A stretch of DNA of 64,000 nt from Paralvinella palmiformis (taxonomy: Eukaryota > Annelida > Polychaeta > Terebellida > Alvinellidae), in assembly GCA_025642065.1 (NCBI GenBank), contig JAODUP010000084.1, forward strand, positions 491,001 to 555,000, in the 5' to 3' direction. Under the pieces are notes generated by a model. The model was given only the letters and a program-made list of their open reading frames with translations, did no database searches and was not told where the DNA came from. Made by a program: the position numbers and the translations under genes. This document shows positions 1 to 13,051 of this stretch, piece after piece. Position 1 is the stretch's first letter; the number at the start of each line of letters is the position of its first letter.

Positions 1-1115
1 AGTTGAACAGTGTGAGTGTGTTTTATCTTAGGCCAAGATGTTGAGAGGTAAATTGTTTTTACTTAATTGTCCATGCTCAGACCAATCTCGGCAATGATCA
101 TTTACCGGATTACTTGCCATTATTTTGTCTTCATAATAATGCTAGTAATTAGACGCCAGAGTAGAAATATTTCTGTAACATTGCCATCATCACTGTTTGC
201 CCATCTTTATGGGCTTTGTTTCACTTCACTGGCATTACGTGCAGAATTCTGTCATCACACAAGATTCAAATCAAGCAGATGATAAGCATTTGGGTCTTTT
301 TGCAGTAACTGATAAAAGAAATAATATAAATTTAATATAATATACATATAAGTTATACTAAATTCACATTTAAATAAAAAAAAAATATTATATGTAAACT
401 ACTTTTTAGTTATGGTTTAAAAAATTTAAATACAGTCAAATATATGAATAAGTTTTCAGTATTTTTAAATATTTTGACAATTTTATAGTTTAAGACATTT
501 TTAAAATCTGTATGAAATTCACTAAATGTGGAAGCTTAGAATTAATTCACTAAGAGGTACTGTAATCCAAATAAGTTATTTAAATGAGTAGTTCAGCCAA
601 ATAACTACCTTGAGTGCGATAACACTGAGCCAGTAATATTATATAAACAACTTCATACATTTGTATGATTTCTGTGTCTGGTTTAATTCAGTAGCTTTCG
701 TCATATCCCAGCCTAGCTATGTCTGAAGTGTTTCTTCTTTCACTTCACCTTGTTACTTTTGGTGTTTTCTTGGTGTATTAACCATCAGTAACAACAATAT
801 TTCCGTGACTGTTTGTGTGAGTAGTCATGCCCAGAAAATGTTTGCCACATTAATACATTAGCTTTGTGTTTGGTTCCTGCTACATACATGCGTACAGTGT
901 TTTTTTTTATAGAGAGCACACTGTCGAGGTCGTCAGTACTGTCTGTCAAAGTTTAACGTACATTCACACTTAAATTTATCAATATGTGAATCCAGGGCTT
1001 CATGCGTGTTTTGTGTTCAACGAGATTGGTTCAGTGGTGGATGTCGCAATAATAAAATGTTATACATTCATGTGACATAATGCAGCAGTGATTTTTGTTT
1101 TCCTTTCTTTTGCAG
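1..1115. other. Intron or upstream DNA of the KLF gene, no exon recognised
   Basis: AT-rich DNA ending in a polypyrimidine tract and a TGCAG acceptor at 1111-1115 that leads into the first visible KLF exon. No other exon could be recognised. A stretch near 709-765 weakly resembles the body of the tRNA-derived SINE found intact at 26561-26738; this is too decayed to call. Confidence 0.5.
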
Positions 1116-1906
1116 CAGTGCACAGCCCACTGACTTTTACAGAACTGACTGCCACTTGGCGAAGTGCCGATCACACCACTGTTATGGAAGTTCATATTCG
1201 GCATCACCTCCACCTTCACACCAACCATATCATGTACCTGTTGGCTACATGCACAATGGTCAAGTCTTGCCCGAGTCTTCGCCATCACCGCCAGCAGCCT
1301 CTGGGAGCCCGTCTAGCCCAAACAAGAAGCGAAACCATCGGTGTGATCATCCAGGGTGTGGGAAGGTCTACACGAAGAGCTCTCATCTCAAGGCCCACAA
1401 ACGTACACACACAGGTCAGTTTTTCCACCATTGTCATGTGGTCAGTTAAGACAGATTTATACAATAATGCTTAATAAGTTTGTTTGTTTCTTACTCGTTC
1501 TCTGCAATGCCAAAGAACAGTTTTCTGAATCCAGTGCTCTATAAGTTAGCCGTCATCGTTGTTATATTTATTGTTTATGGTTTTAATGTGCTTGTTTCTT
1601 TATGTACTTCGTGAAACCTGTACCCAGTTAGTTACTGTCTACCTTCAGCAACTCTTAAGTCAGCTGTTAATGTAAAATCTGGTTAAACGATCAGAATAAG
1701 GCCAAAATGGTGATCGTTCATTTTCCAATCCAGGCGAAAAGCCATACAGGTGTACGTGGGAAGGATGTGCATGGAGATTTGCTAGATCTGACGAGCTGAC
1801 ACGGCACTATCGTAAGCATTCAGGAGAGAAGCCCTTCAAGTGCACGGTGTGTGATAGACACTTTTCACGATCTGACCACCTCTCACTACACATGAAGAGG
1901 CACTGA
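1116..1906 (+). CDS. KLF5-like Krüppel-like transcription factor, last two exons
   Basis: C-terminal part of a nuclear DNA-binding factor of the SP/KLF family, which binds GC/CACCC boxes through three C2H2 fingers. The exons are 1116-1414 (acceptor TGCAG, donor G|GTCAGT) and 1734-1906 (acceptor CCAG, stop TGA at 1904-1906). The splice is phase 1 and falls in the linker THTGEKPY. The first exon gives a Ser/Pro-rich stretch ([21 protein letters not shown]), then finger 1 ([18 protein letters not shown]). The second gives finger 2 ([22 protein letters not shown]) and finger 3 ([19 protein letters not shown]). The protein stops directly after the last His, as is usual for KLFs. CDHPGC plus CTWEGC fits KLF5 (fly dar1) better than KLF6/7 (CSWEGC), but the exact paralog is an inference. 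The activation domain and start codon lie upstream of the window. Confidence 0.92.
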
Positions 1907-4900
1907 GATGTTGTAAGTTGGCGTTGGTGACCAGTCAGTAATCGGTTCAAGCGTTTATCTGACGAAGCTGAAGATAACAAAAAAAAGAATTGAGAACACT
2001 TCTTGGCCAGTAAACAGCATAATTTATTTTGTGTTATTAACCTGTTTCTAATTCAGAAAGCTATAACTCAACCAATGTCAAAGAGCACCCCACACATATG
2101 TCAATGTCTGTGAGATGTTTCATTTCCCCTAGTAGGTAGCCCGTTATGTTTAGTGAGGTTAAACAGATTAGTTACTTTAATTACATGCCATACAGTACAT
2201 TGAACCTGTTATCAGAATGTCTCTTCTTGATAGTTTGTTTGTGCTACAAAAGTGGCAAGTTTTTTTACAATTCATTTCTGATGTTGAATTCATCCACCAC
2301 CACCAAACCAGCGCCCATCCCCAACCATCCATCCCCCAAATTGACAGCACATCTCGCTGTTGACCCTTAGGCATAGATATGCAGCTAATCATCAGCTAAT
2401 AATTCGTAAAACTTGGCTGAACAAATTGTTGACATTCAGATTCCTCATATCTCAGGTAGCAGTCACTAGATTAGTATTCTAACCAGTATTTCTATCTTTT
2501 CAGGTAGTCGTCGTTTGATGACTGAGTAACGTCCATCATGCTTAACCAGGATATTGATGCCTTTACAAATGTTCAAATAACGAGGTTAATGTTGCTGTGA
2601 TCAACTCGACCATCATTTGTTTGTTTCTGGATTTATTGTTTTGTTTCTGTTGAACCATTTTAACCATCATCTTTGCACACCTTGTGGCTTCCCAGGATGA
2701 TGTGCAGCTTTTTCACTTGTTGTTATGTTTTTTTATAACACAAGCTGCACACATTGCAACATGTCTGTGATTTTGAAAGATGTCGTCGTGTAGTCTTGTG
2801 TGTTCTTGTTTGTATGTGAGTTTTCAGGTGTTTTGCTGTTATTTTGGGGATGTTGTTTTTTACCACACATACTAAGCTATTGTTATTTAGCAGACAAAGC
2901 TTCATGGACTATGATGCTTGTGTGTGTGTGTGTGATGTTTTTTTAGAGCCAAGCTCTATGCATGCGTTTTGTCCAACGTGTTTTGTACACTTTATACTTC
3001 TCACCTTTGCTTGGTCTGCCTACTGAGATGACCTTTGGCAGCAATACTCATCCTGTGGGTGGCATCAGCGATGCTTCGCAGATAACTGTCAGTGCTTCTC
3101 TAGAAGTTATTCATGTTGTCATCAGTTGTACATAATTTTGTTTTGTTCGGTAACATCATGTTTGTGAGTGAGTGATGAATCACCAAATGAGTTGTCAGTG
3201 CATGCATACCGTGTTGTGTTTCTTTCTTTATCCATGCCTGAGAGATCATTTAACAGCAGCATATTCCGCATACAAACAAGCATATATGGTACCTATTCAC
3301 CGTTTTAACACTGATGCCTGAATTCTGAGATACTTCAATTGTTGAGCAAGGTTCTTATTGTACTCAAGTGTACATAGCTTGTATGTGATGTAGGCCTTTC
3401 GAACAGTGTATTTTTGAAACGTTTTATGAAGCCATGCCATAGTGTTTAGCCATTGTGTATATCGTCTCTTAATTATGCAGGCCAACTTTCATGACTGCAC
3501 GTGTGCGAGAAGTACTCTCAATCGAATCAAACGAACAGGTTGTTTATTATTATTCTTGTGATAAGATAAATATAGTGTATTTTTGTGGAGCTTGAATACC
3601 ACATATTTTGCTTCGTCCATGTGTTAGTTCTGTAATTACCATTTTATTAAACTTGTTCACTTACTAAGCAGATCTGTCTGATAAATTATTGCTTCCGTCT
3701 TTCTGATCTCTGCAGAATTTTTCTCACGCTGAACAAAGAATGGCATTAAAATGTAGTTTATGTTGGATTTGTTTTATTTCCATTTTTTGTCAAGGATCGA
3801 GATTGGTCTCTTTGATGTAATTATGATATGTTAATGGCCGTAAATATTTATGGTGCAGTAACAATTTACCAGTTGTGTCTTGGTTTAGTTTTGGAAAAAC
3901 GCTTTGTATAGTGGGAAGGCATTTTCCCCAAATGTTGGACCTCAGCACCTGTTTTCTCACCCTCCTGCATAGCTCTCTCTCTCTCTCTTGTGTCTCTCAC
4001 ACTCGCGCGCGCGCGCACGCACACATTCTATTTTGTGTGTTTTAAAATAACTGCTGAGAGATGTTCCAAATCAGTGTTAACTACATTAGATGACTAACTA
4101 CTGCTGATATTGTTCTGTTACATACACTTGTTATCGATTATTATCATCAGAACATGATTGATTATGTTTGATTGTCAGCTCCAGTCTTATGGCTTCCAAC
4201 CCGTCAACAAATCAACGAATTGATTGCTGTTATTGTTTGTTACTCTTTTTTGCTGACCAAATATTTTATTATTGCTACTGCTGGGTTGTTGGGCTTTTTC
4301 ACGCGTATGTTTTATCTGTTAAATTTCATATATTTCACGTGCTCAGTTATTCTGTTAACTTTATTGCCAGTTTGTTTGTGTGCGTGTGTGTGTGTGTGTC
4401 CATCCCATTATAGTTATAAATCTGTAAAGAAATTTGTACAGTATTCATAAAACCTACTAACAGTTATCATTTGCTGTCCACTAACATTGTCAGCTTAAGT
4501 TGAATGTTTTCCTAATGCAGGTAATACTATTTTGTACATACTGATTATTCATACCTGTCCTAGGTGTGGTGGCATCACTTCTTCTTCTGCCTTAGTACAT
4601 CCTATTACCTACCTAACACATTAATCCCTGCTCCGTCTCAGAAGAAAAGTACAAAACGTGCACATTTCCAGGATTCTACGGACAGAGTTAGTCCACACTA
4701 ACCTACGTCATTGGCTGACTGATCTAACATAAAGTGCCTTTTGGATGCTAACTGGATGTATAGTAGAACAGAAAACTAGGAACTAGTTGATTAACGCATT
4801 AAGCAGCCCATCTGGTAGATTCTGCAGAACATATCTCAGTTGTCATATATATTCTTGTATCGGATTAAGTGACGCGCAGCTTAGTACAGACCGGCTTTGT

Positions 4901-5275
4901 TGCTGTAGTGTTAGGGATGTTCACATTGTACTGTACGCTGACAGAGTAGATATTTGTCTCTTTACCTTGGTGAGCATCTGGATTGTCAAGTCTTCATATT
5001 TCACCTTTAAAAAGCTAAGCAACAGGATAACTTAAACAGTATTAATTTTTGTAACCGAATATACAAGATGTATTGCATATTCATTTATATTTACTGCATC
5101 GAGGAATATAATGTTCAGTGTGGGCGTCTGTATGTTTATGTGTGTGTGCACACGCATACACACACAGACGGCCACATTCGTGCATTCTACGTTGGCATTA
5201 AATTCAAAAGGTTCAGCTTACTGACAAATGTTGACTTGTATGTAATGATCAGACATATATATGTATGTATGTATG

Positions 5276-5315
<40 letters not shown>

Positions 5316-6540
5316 TGATGAGAGTATACATGCTATGTTATGGTGACACTATAATATTAGTATTTTGAGGAAGGCTACTCATTGTGATAATTGAAATTGA
5401 TGCTGCCGTCAGAATATCCAGATTGATCAGATCATAATCAAAGATGTAATGAACTGTTATATGAAATCGTTCTGTGAAATATGTATGAATTAAACTTTGA
5501 TGAAAACTGACATCTTGTTATGATTATTTCTGCTGTGCTTATTTGAAATTTGTTATCTGCATACATGTGTTTGCATACTACCAGTTCATGCATTCTTCAA
5601 AAAAGTTTCCACCGACGGGCAAACTGAAAAGAAAATTCCGTATCTGAAAGTGAAATGAAATTGAAAGTGAACGAAATTGTTAAGTTTTACTTTGTAATGC
5701 TTGATTTTGCTAAATACAAATGTTATTTCAGACTTGGCATATTTCATCACATTAATGAATCAACTGTCCTTTGAACTCCAAGCTGATTTTGACAACCTCG
5801 TTCAGTTGGGCAGTGTTAGTGATTATAATGTCATTCTGGAAAATAGGAGCATTCGATATTCATTAGCCTGTAGTTTTAAAACGACACTACTTTAGCAATG
5901 TCAATATCCTATTTAATTTGATTAGATTATATAACAGTGGATGGATAATTGAGAAGAAATGTATTTAATTCTTATGATTAAAGTAGACCATATATAATCT
6001 GTGACGATAATGAATAGAAAAGATGTGTGTGTGTGCGTGAGAGAGAGAGCAACTACTCCCAGACTTTCACCATTGAAATAGGAACTGGCAGACCCGTACT
6101 TATGAGGATGCCAAAACAAACCAGCCAGTGTAGGGCCATAACACACGCATAGGTAATTAATTGAGGTTTAATTACTGGTAAACTCGACTATAAATATCGG
6201 AAGTGTATGAGTAGTTCGAGATCCTGGATCTGTCAAATCTAAGGCATAAGACTGGAAGAAACAGCGATTGTGGATAAGTGTAGAATCAAATGCCTGTTTA
6301 GATCTATAAAGTGGCTAGTCGTTTGACAAATGACTGTTACATAGTGACAGATTGCAGAACTCCTGGCGGACAAGTTCAGCAATTTATTCATGACGAAGAC
6401 AACAATCATCAGGAATAAGATCATTTCTAATTGCCCAAATAATATCTGGATAACAGCCATTATCAATAGATCAGTGGATGAATCAGTGATGCCGTTGTCA
6501 CGTTGAAAGGAGACAATATACCCCCCCCCTGCTTGGAGAT
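1907..6540. other. KLF 3'UTR and intergenic DNA with microsatellites
   Basis: AT-rich DNA without a convincing gene. The first part is presumably the KLF 3'UTR, whose end could not be fixed. Simple repeats include CT and CG/CA runs near 3974-4024, a GT run near 4380-4399, TATG/TA repeats at about 5261-5312 and a GT/GA run near 6024-6049. Short open frames here lack any family motif and are treated as chance. Confidence 0.5.
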
Positions 6541-6560
6541 TTAGGTTGGATAAGGAAGCG

Positions 6561-7400
6561 TTATCGTCCTATTTCCGGCCTTCCTTTCATCTCCAAACAT
6601 ATTGAAAAGGTTGCAGTAGTAAGTCGTATAGAAGAACACTTGGAGCACAATGACTTCCATGACAGTTATCAGTCTGATTATTGCAGAGGTCATTCAACGG
6701 AAACTGTTCTCTTGAAAGTGCACAGTGACATTGTTGAGGCTCTTGATAAAGGATCGATGGCTGCATTAATTGTGCTTGATTTATCTTTTGATGTAATCGA
6801 TCATCCATTACTACTGAAGCGTTTAGAATTTTATTTTGGTATCAAAGAAACGGCCTTAACTTCGGTTAAAGTCGTACCTCGTCGACAGTACTCGATTTGT
6901 TTCAGTGGCAGATAAAACGTCATTGTTATCCCGATGATACACAAGTGTATTTGACTTTAAAATCGTGTTATAAATGGGATGATATTTCATCTTCAATTGA
7001 AGGTTGTATTGAAACTAAGTATTTTGATCAACAGCAACACGCTGAAATTGATTAAAGATAAGACCGAATTAATTGTTTTCTATTCCAACCAAGATTTGAA
7101 GAAAACTGAGAATCTTCGCGTTACGGTAATATGCCGTTATAAATTATTCCAAGTCTGTAAGAAATCTAGGGGTATATTGGATTATACGGGTGAATATTAT
7201 ATGTAAGTCCGGTTATTATCAAATAAGACATATATAACTTATTCGTAAGTACATAAATGATGTGACGTGCAAGACCTTTAGTCCAAGCTCATAATTTCTC
7301 GACTGAACTATGTTTGTGCAGTTTAGTTTGGGGATTTACCCCAGGCTGTCGCTTACTGAGCATAGCCTTTGACTGAACTATAGCAATGCATTGTTGTATT

Positions 7401-7460
<60 letters not shown>

Positions 7461-7606
7461 ATATAGCGATTATAGAACGTCTTTATGCATAAAATGTATT
7501 CGTTCTGTATGAGCTTAGGACATGTTTTAATTGTGTTTTAAATGTAAAGCGTCTTAGAACAATTCAAGCTTAATATAAGGCGCTATATAAAATATTATTA
7601 TTATAG
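6561..7606 (+). mobile_element. Decayed CR1-like LINE, RT fragment and 3' end
   Basis: Broken non-LTR retrotransposon. From about 6561 the reading starts with the RT-type motif YRPISGLPFISKHIEK. It continues as SDYCRGHSTETVLLKVHSD and LIVLDLSFDVIDHPLLLKRL, the usual CR1 RT block 'FLDLSAAFDTIDH'. Several frame changes and stops follow. The region 6930-7010 retains a PDDTQVYL-like YADD block in degenerate form. The 3' end is diagnostic: about 7545-7606 reads aagcgtcttagaac ... aaggcgctatataa followed by TTATTATTA, as in CR1 tails. It is interrupted by a long CT microsatellite. It cannot make a working protein. Confidence 0.75.
7404..7454. repeat. (CT)n microsatellite inside the LINE relic
   Basis: About 25 uninterrupted CT units between the coding relic and the 3' tail of the CR1-like element. 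Confidence 0.95.
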
Positions 7607-8240
7607 CTATACGTCAATCAGTTGGCACTGTTAACTAGTATAAATCTCGCAGACAGCTACGTGCCATATTAACTCGCGGCCAGTTCAGTATGGTTTTAGG
7701 TTCTTATGGTAATTCAATCCTACATCTCGCTAGAGATGACAGCCTTACCCTTGGACAGTAGGCACCAGGCTGCAGTACATAGCTCTATCTCCATTTTGCT
7801 GCTCTCCTGAAGAATTCTACTGATACTTACTTTTTAATATTATTTAAATATTATTTTAAGTGCGTGTGGCTGTGTGGATGCGTGCATATATGTATGTACA
7901 TGTACATATATGTACATATATATGTACATGTACCGCCACGGCGGAAAATGTAAAGTACCTTTAACCATTGAATCCCTAGGGCGCTGGTAACAGTGTCTCA
8001 GCAAAAAAAAATGACCTTATGCTTCAGACCTATGGATAATACCGCATTGAATCTATGCGGAGCGAGCTGGATATCCAGGAGCCCAACCCACACACACACA
8101 CACCCGCCGTTTATCCAGTCGGACTCTGTGGGAGCACTCATCATCATCTCCACAACTAATTTCTCCATCTATCCCGAAGTCACCAAAAGAAAAGAAACTT
8201 CATCCTGGCGTCAACCCTCAGGCAGTGTTGAAGCCAAATA
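7607..8240. other. Unassigned DNA with a TATG/TACA repeat patch
   Basis: No gene recognised. At about 7877-7931 there are short alternating palindromic units (gtacatatatgtacatatat type), which can fold on themselves. A CA run lies near 8089-8102. Confidence 0.4.
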
Positions 8241-8244
8241 GTCC

Positions 8245-8420
8245 TTCACTTGGTTCAAAGCCACGTAAACCTTGAGGGTCACGATTGAGCTGACAAACTA
8301 GCGAACAAAGCAACGGTCGTCGAACATGCGGAACACCCCCCAGACGAGTTCAACCGCCTCATCAAAAGTTTCATCTTCGATCAACCCAACTCGGCCAACA
8401 TCGACCACGCGTCATCTTCC
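8245..8420 (+). pseudogene. Relic of a retroelement RNase H domain
   Basis: One frame reads HLVQSHVNLEGHD, stop, ADKLANKATVVEHA. This fits the last conserved block of retroelement RNase H, where a His and the GNExAD(K/R)LAxxA motif sit together, with a TGA in place of a residue just before AD. The following segment (HPPDEFNRLIKSFIFDQ) fits the linker that follows RNase H in I-type LINEs. No flanking RT is visible, so this is an isolated fragment. Clade is inferred. Confidence 0.5.
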
Positions 8421-8833
8421 AAGGAGTGGTACCAGAGCACAACAGTATCCGGGCCGACATCCGCCTCAGGCGACTAAGTTTCTAACCTACAATCGACAAC
8501 TAGCCTACAATCCTATATACTATCTTCTCAACTGCAGACATGTTAAATCTCCCGATTTCGCCGGAGCCTACCAGTTTTGAACAACGTCTTCCGACGGGAG
8601 CCAAAATATCTCTGTTTTTAACGAAACCCAGACAAAAAAATCTAACTTTCTAAAACTTAGTGTGGAATAATTTATTTTATTTTTGCCTCTCCTCTCTCCT
8701 ATGTTTCTGTGTCAACAGAAACAGTCCAAACTGTGTCTGCTATAGTTCACGTGTTCTTGTTTGCCGCGTAATCAAACAGTCCAATTTTTGCGAGATACTT
8801 ATTTTGCAGAACAGGTGTCGCCACAACTCAGTG

Positions 8834-9062
8834 CTATTGCGCATCAATGAAGTGCAGCCGAACATGCTTCACGATGGATGTATATGTCATTTAGTGAATC
8901 TGTGCTGCGTGCGTGGTGTGAAGCAACTGCCGTTGCCTGTGGAGGAACTCCTCATCGACGTGTTCTTCCACTTCAACAACAGTGCAAAACGAAATGAGGA
9001 ATGTCGCGAATTCCTTCAGTTCTGCGACGTGGCGCCACTGAAGCTCACAAGTGATAGTGGTG
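8834..9062 (+). pseudogene. hAT-like transposase-derived fragment
   Basis: A stretch of open frame contains HDGCICHLVNLCCVRGVKQL, PVEELLIDVFFHFNNSAKR and EECREFLQFCDVAPLK. This block matches, from memory of the family, the dispersed hAT-type proteins of invertebrates (GCICHLANL ... LPVDDLLVDIFYHFKHSAKR). Similarity ends at PLK, where the family normally continues with a 'STRWLSL' block that is absent here. It is therefore a fragment, without transposase catalytic residues visible. It sits in a 446-base open frame (8660-9109) whose first half shows no similarity. Confidence 0.6.
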
Positions 9063-9087
9063 TGTATGCTTGTGTGACTTTGTTACT

Positions 9088-9350
9088 TTTTGCTAGATCT
9101 GTGTTATGATAGTTTCTGAAATTATGTATATGTAAAGATAATGTTTTTTTATATATTTTTTGCTAGATCTGCAGTGACACATACTTTATTATCATGTTTT
9201 AGTTTGTGCATTTGGTTTTGTAAAGTGCAATAATTTGAGATTGTGTGTTTAACATGTTTTTATGTTATTTTTGCTAGATCTGCATTGGCATATACTTTAT
9301 TATCTTTTTTTCCAATGCATTAGTGTTTATAAAGTGCAATAATTTGAGAG
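9088..9350 (+). repeat. Decayed tandem duplication, unit about 111 bp
   Basis: The motif ttttgctagatctg recurs at about 9088, 9158 and 9269. The last two copies share the rest of the unit (catactttattat ... aaagtgcaataatttgaga), giving a period near 111 bp. The first copy keeps only the left end. Its left edge lies just behind the hAT-like fragment. Confidence 0.75.
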
Positions 9351-10204
9351 GGTATGATTTACATGGTACATGGACATTTTGTACTTCATCTGGTGCCATG
9401 TATTGGTTGGTAATACTAAAATTTGATTGCTATGATCTAATTAAGGAGTGTTTTCTTTTCTGTTACCATAGTAATTATTATAATAGTTTTACATATAAAA
9501 GTCTGAGACCCTCCGAAAAAAGCATCTCCTCGTTGAAGTCCTCTCAGATGGCGCCACCCTCCTAGAATGATTATTAATTAGAAGAAGAAAAATAACATTT
9601 TGACCAGACATCATCGTCCCACTTCTTCTCAAAGACGTCACCAACAACACAAATCAACATCAGGTGGCTGTACCCAATGGGCGACAGCCACGGATCTCTC
9701 ACAAAACATGTATACATTCTACGACTCGGAAGAATCGTTCATCGCAGATTTTACACCTCAGAGTCTAAGTGTGTGAGCTACCGGTCGCGCCAACATGTGT
9801 TTGTGTATGTGAGATGCGCTACCATACTTCCGCATCCCACGTGCTTTACGATGCAGTAGATAACCATAGCACAACAGACTATTCAGAACCAACCACGAGA
9901 ATGGGATTACTCCATATTTAGCGTGTACGCACACAGGCATGCACGCACGCAGACAAGCACACACACACATACATGAAGGTTTTTCCGCCTTTTACACAAA
10001 GGCCCTTCGTCTGCATGTAGTGTTGATGGTAATCTAGCGAAACACCCCCAAAACCCTACACACGCACAAATAACAACAACAACAATAATAATAGTAATAA
10101 TAATAATGTACATATATGGGTTTGAAGATCACAACACAGCTATGCTACAGTAGGTAATCATGCACCTTGATCGACAGAAGTCTCTTCATGTTCATCATCA
10201 AGAA
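9351..10204. other. Unassigned DNA
   Basis: No gene recognised. CA/CACG-rich stretches occur near 9926-9972, and a CAA/TAA repeat near 10073-10107. Confidence 0.4.
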
Positions 10205-10560
10205 ACTAGTTAACCCTCGGTCCGCAAAGTTTCCTAAATCCTATCTCAGTTATAACTGTATTTGATATAATTGCCGACCAAACATTCAGCAACGATCAGT
10301 TGGGATTCGTTATAAATGGCAAAACTAGCGTGACACCATATACTGTATCCCTAACTGATTGAAGAAACCCAGTTCGCATTTCAACTCGTAGTTCCTCGAT
10401 GCTTAGAGAGCATTTGATGCTATACGCCATCATGTTCTATATCAGCAAAACCATAATCAATATCCCGTACAATGCATAGTCACGTTCTACTGTCGTTCAC
10501 TTGTCAGTTCAAATCAGGTACTCAATATAACGTTTTCCCAGCTCAGATGTTAGAAAGGAT
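10205..10560 (+). pseudogene. Highly decayed LINE reverse transcriptase relic
   Basis: Across shifting frames one reads SNDQLGFVINGKTSV, then FLDA-stop-RAFDAIRHHVLY. This resembles the RT blocks 'NQFGFKxxHGT' and 'FLDASKAFDRVNHxxLF' of LINE reverse transcriptases. Stops and frame changes are frequent. The YADD block is not found. Confidence 0.5.
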
Positions 10561-10624
10561 ATAAAATTCCATCTAAAGAACACCTGTCTTTTAATTCCCA
10601 TATTTTATATATTTGCTTTGATAA

Positions 10625-10667
<43 letters not shown>

Positions 10668-11980
10668 CAATACTTGGGTCTCTTACGCAAACAAACTCGG
10701 ATATTTTTACATCTAAACTATAATGCTCACCTCACCCAAAATTAGTGAGAAAAACTGAAATCTTTATAAATATCTAGAAAAGGCCTTCTTCAATTCCCCC
10801 TTAAATTAGAAATCATACAATACTGAATTATGCAACATAATTAACCTTTAAAAACATGTTATTTTATAAGTCTGGATTTTTTAAGTCTACTGATGAGCTG
10901 CTCCTAAACGGAAACTCCTCTGATCAGGGAGAGATTCATATCAGAGATAACGTGATATGAGAGGGGGAAAAACTCCCGTTTGATGATCCTAATTTATGTA
11001 CATTAACGGCGATCGATAAGATGTTTTTGTTATTACTATTCAATAGACCTGGTGGTATTTAGAAAATTCACTGTTCAAATAGATCGGAAACAATATCTTG
11101 CAAATTTTGCCTATCTGAAAGTATTTTATTCTAGATACCTTTTGAAGTTATTAATTCTGGAAATGAATTAATGCGAAAATTGGTTCTCGTTCATTTGAAA
11201 TAAATATCTTGTGACATCTTTGAAATGAACATCGAAACTAACTCGATTTACCTTCTTTGGTCAGATCTTGGACAGAAATAAGAAGACTTGTATTTATGTC
11301 TCTTTCCAATAATTCAATGAAGTTATCTAATAATAACGTGCCTATAACCAGTAAAAGTAATGTTTAGTTTTAAAAAACACGAATTGGTGCAAGAGTCAAT
11401 GACATTTATCATGTAGTGTTCACTAAATTAAGTCGAACGTTGTTTGTTGTTGTTGTTCTAGTTGTTGTTGTTGGAAAACCAACTTGTTCACTAATCACAA
11501 CCCCAGCCTATCCCTAAACTGATAAAAATTATTAATCAATAGGCAATTCCCGCGACGACTGTGCCATCTAGCGAACGCCCGTTTGTGGGTCGCGTTTCAT
11601 CGGGCTGAACTGTATGACATGGTTCGAAATTGACCACTCGCCACGGCGAGCGCATCTTCCTCCCGGCAGATCCGCACTGGACACGCTGGCGAGTGCTAAT
11701 ATTTGGTACCATTGGCGAGCATAAATTCTAGTACGGTCGCCAGGAATATATCACCCCTTAATTTAACTCGGCTGTTTTCCCACCTTCTCTCGACAAAATT
11801 TACCAACTCTTTTACAATTTTCAGACGAATGTCGCGCTATGGAATATTCGTTTTATTGATCCCGCATTACTTACACAGCGCCACCGGGTCTCAATCGGGC
11901 GTTTACAGAACGAATTAGCAACTCGGTGAAATGCAGTTATCGAAGCGACCTCGACATTTGACCTATCATATTTTGATGTA
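10561..11980. other. Unassigned DNA with a TA run and a GC-richer patch
   Basis: A TA microsatellite lies at 10628-10665 and TTG repeats near 11443-11474. From about 11535 to 11750 the sequence is clearly richer in CG dinucleotides than its surroundings. This lies just upstream of the ZNF862-like pseudogene and could be its old promoter or 5' region; that is inference. Confidence 0.4.
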
Positions 11981-11982
11981 AA

Positions 11983-12979
11983 CATGGATAAATATAGTAA
12001 ATTATGAAAGAAAACAGAAAAAAAAACTAGCGACGGTCAGAACGATGCAGAGAAGAAAACTCCCACTTGAGGAAATTACAGAACATGTAAAGAAAACAAA
12101 ATGCACTGAGAAAGAGCAGAAAGAGCAGTAGAAATCAGTCCCCAAACCTAAAATATCTGACATTTCTTACCAAAGTGGCAGATTGGTGGACCATGGTTTT
12201 CAATGTTCAAAGAGGTATGTGATGCACACTGTGTGTGAAGCATGAGGCCAAAATCTCACACATGATTCTCTCCAGGCAAATGATGGATGCCAACAAAAAT
12301 AATAAACTTGAGACTATAACTTATCATGATAAGGGTAACTGTCACAGGGAAGCAGTGTCGATTCAGCTCAATACCATTGATAAGCCAGGGGATGCTCCTG
12401 CCAGACATGCTAAAAACTCAATTGACAAAAGCAACAAGTGACAAATTGGGTCTCTTGTACAGAAATGTACATGCATTCCTCAAGCACCAGAAGAGTTTTA
12501 GAGACTTCAGTTGGCTCTATAAGTTGGACGAATCAAAGGGTTTAAAATCTGGCAATACATACCGAAATGACAAGTCTGCTCAACTGTTTTGGGAAGACGA
12601 TAGCACAGGTTGAAAAGAATAAGCTGGCTGATTAGAACAAACGAGTTCCATACATAACATTGACGAGTGGTGGATCTACGGACAGTACTATCACTGAGCA
12701 AGAGATAGTATTCGTACGATTTTCTAACGAGGGCTTCATTTCGACTAAGTTTGTTGGTCTTGGCATGCCCGTCAATCCGGATGGAAGAGGCCTATGAAGT
12801 TGTATACTGAAGGTCATGGCAGGTATTGAAATTGATAGTGATACACTCTCGGAGAAACGTGTATAAGATTTGGATGTGATGGTGCTTCGGTAAAGCTCGG
12901 CAAACAATCTGGCGTCAGCACATTTCTGAAGAAACACATCCAACCATCGATTTTAACTGTACATAGCCCGGTGCATAGG
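11983..12979 (+). pseudogene. ZNF862-like (hAT-derived) pseudogene
   Basis: Several frames must be combined to follow one protein family, so the copy is broken. In order: a putative start MDKYSK at 11983; FLPKWQIGGPWFSMFK and CTLCVKHEAK (TTF-type zinc-finger region); LETITYHDKGNCHREA; KSFRDFSWLYKLDESKG; then GGSTDSTITEQEIVFVRF and FVGLGMPVNPDGRG; finally a GCDGASVKLGKQSGVSTFL block at about 12877-12933 and VHSPVHR, where it stops. These blocks, in this order, are those of ZNF862/hAT-type proteins (DSSTDSSxxEQExxY, FGCDGASVM). The C-terminal half including the dimerisation domain is missing. Confidence 0.7.
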
Positions 12980-13051
12980 TAAAGTAAATAAATGTATACT
13001 AAGGGATTGTTCATTAATTACAGCGAAATATTCATGACCAAATGATTACAG

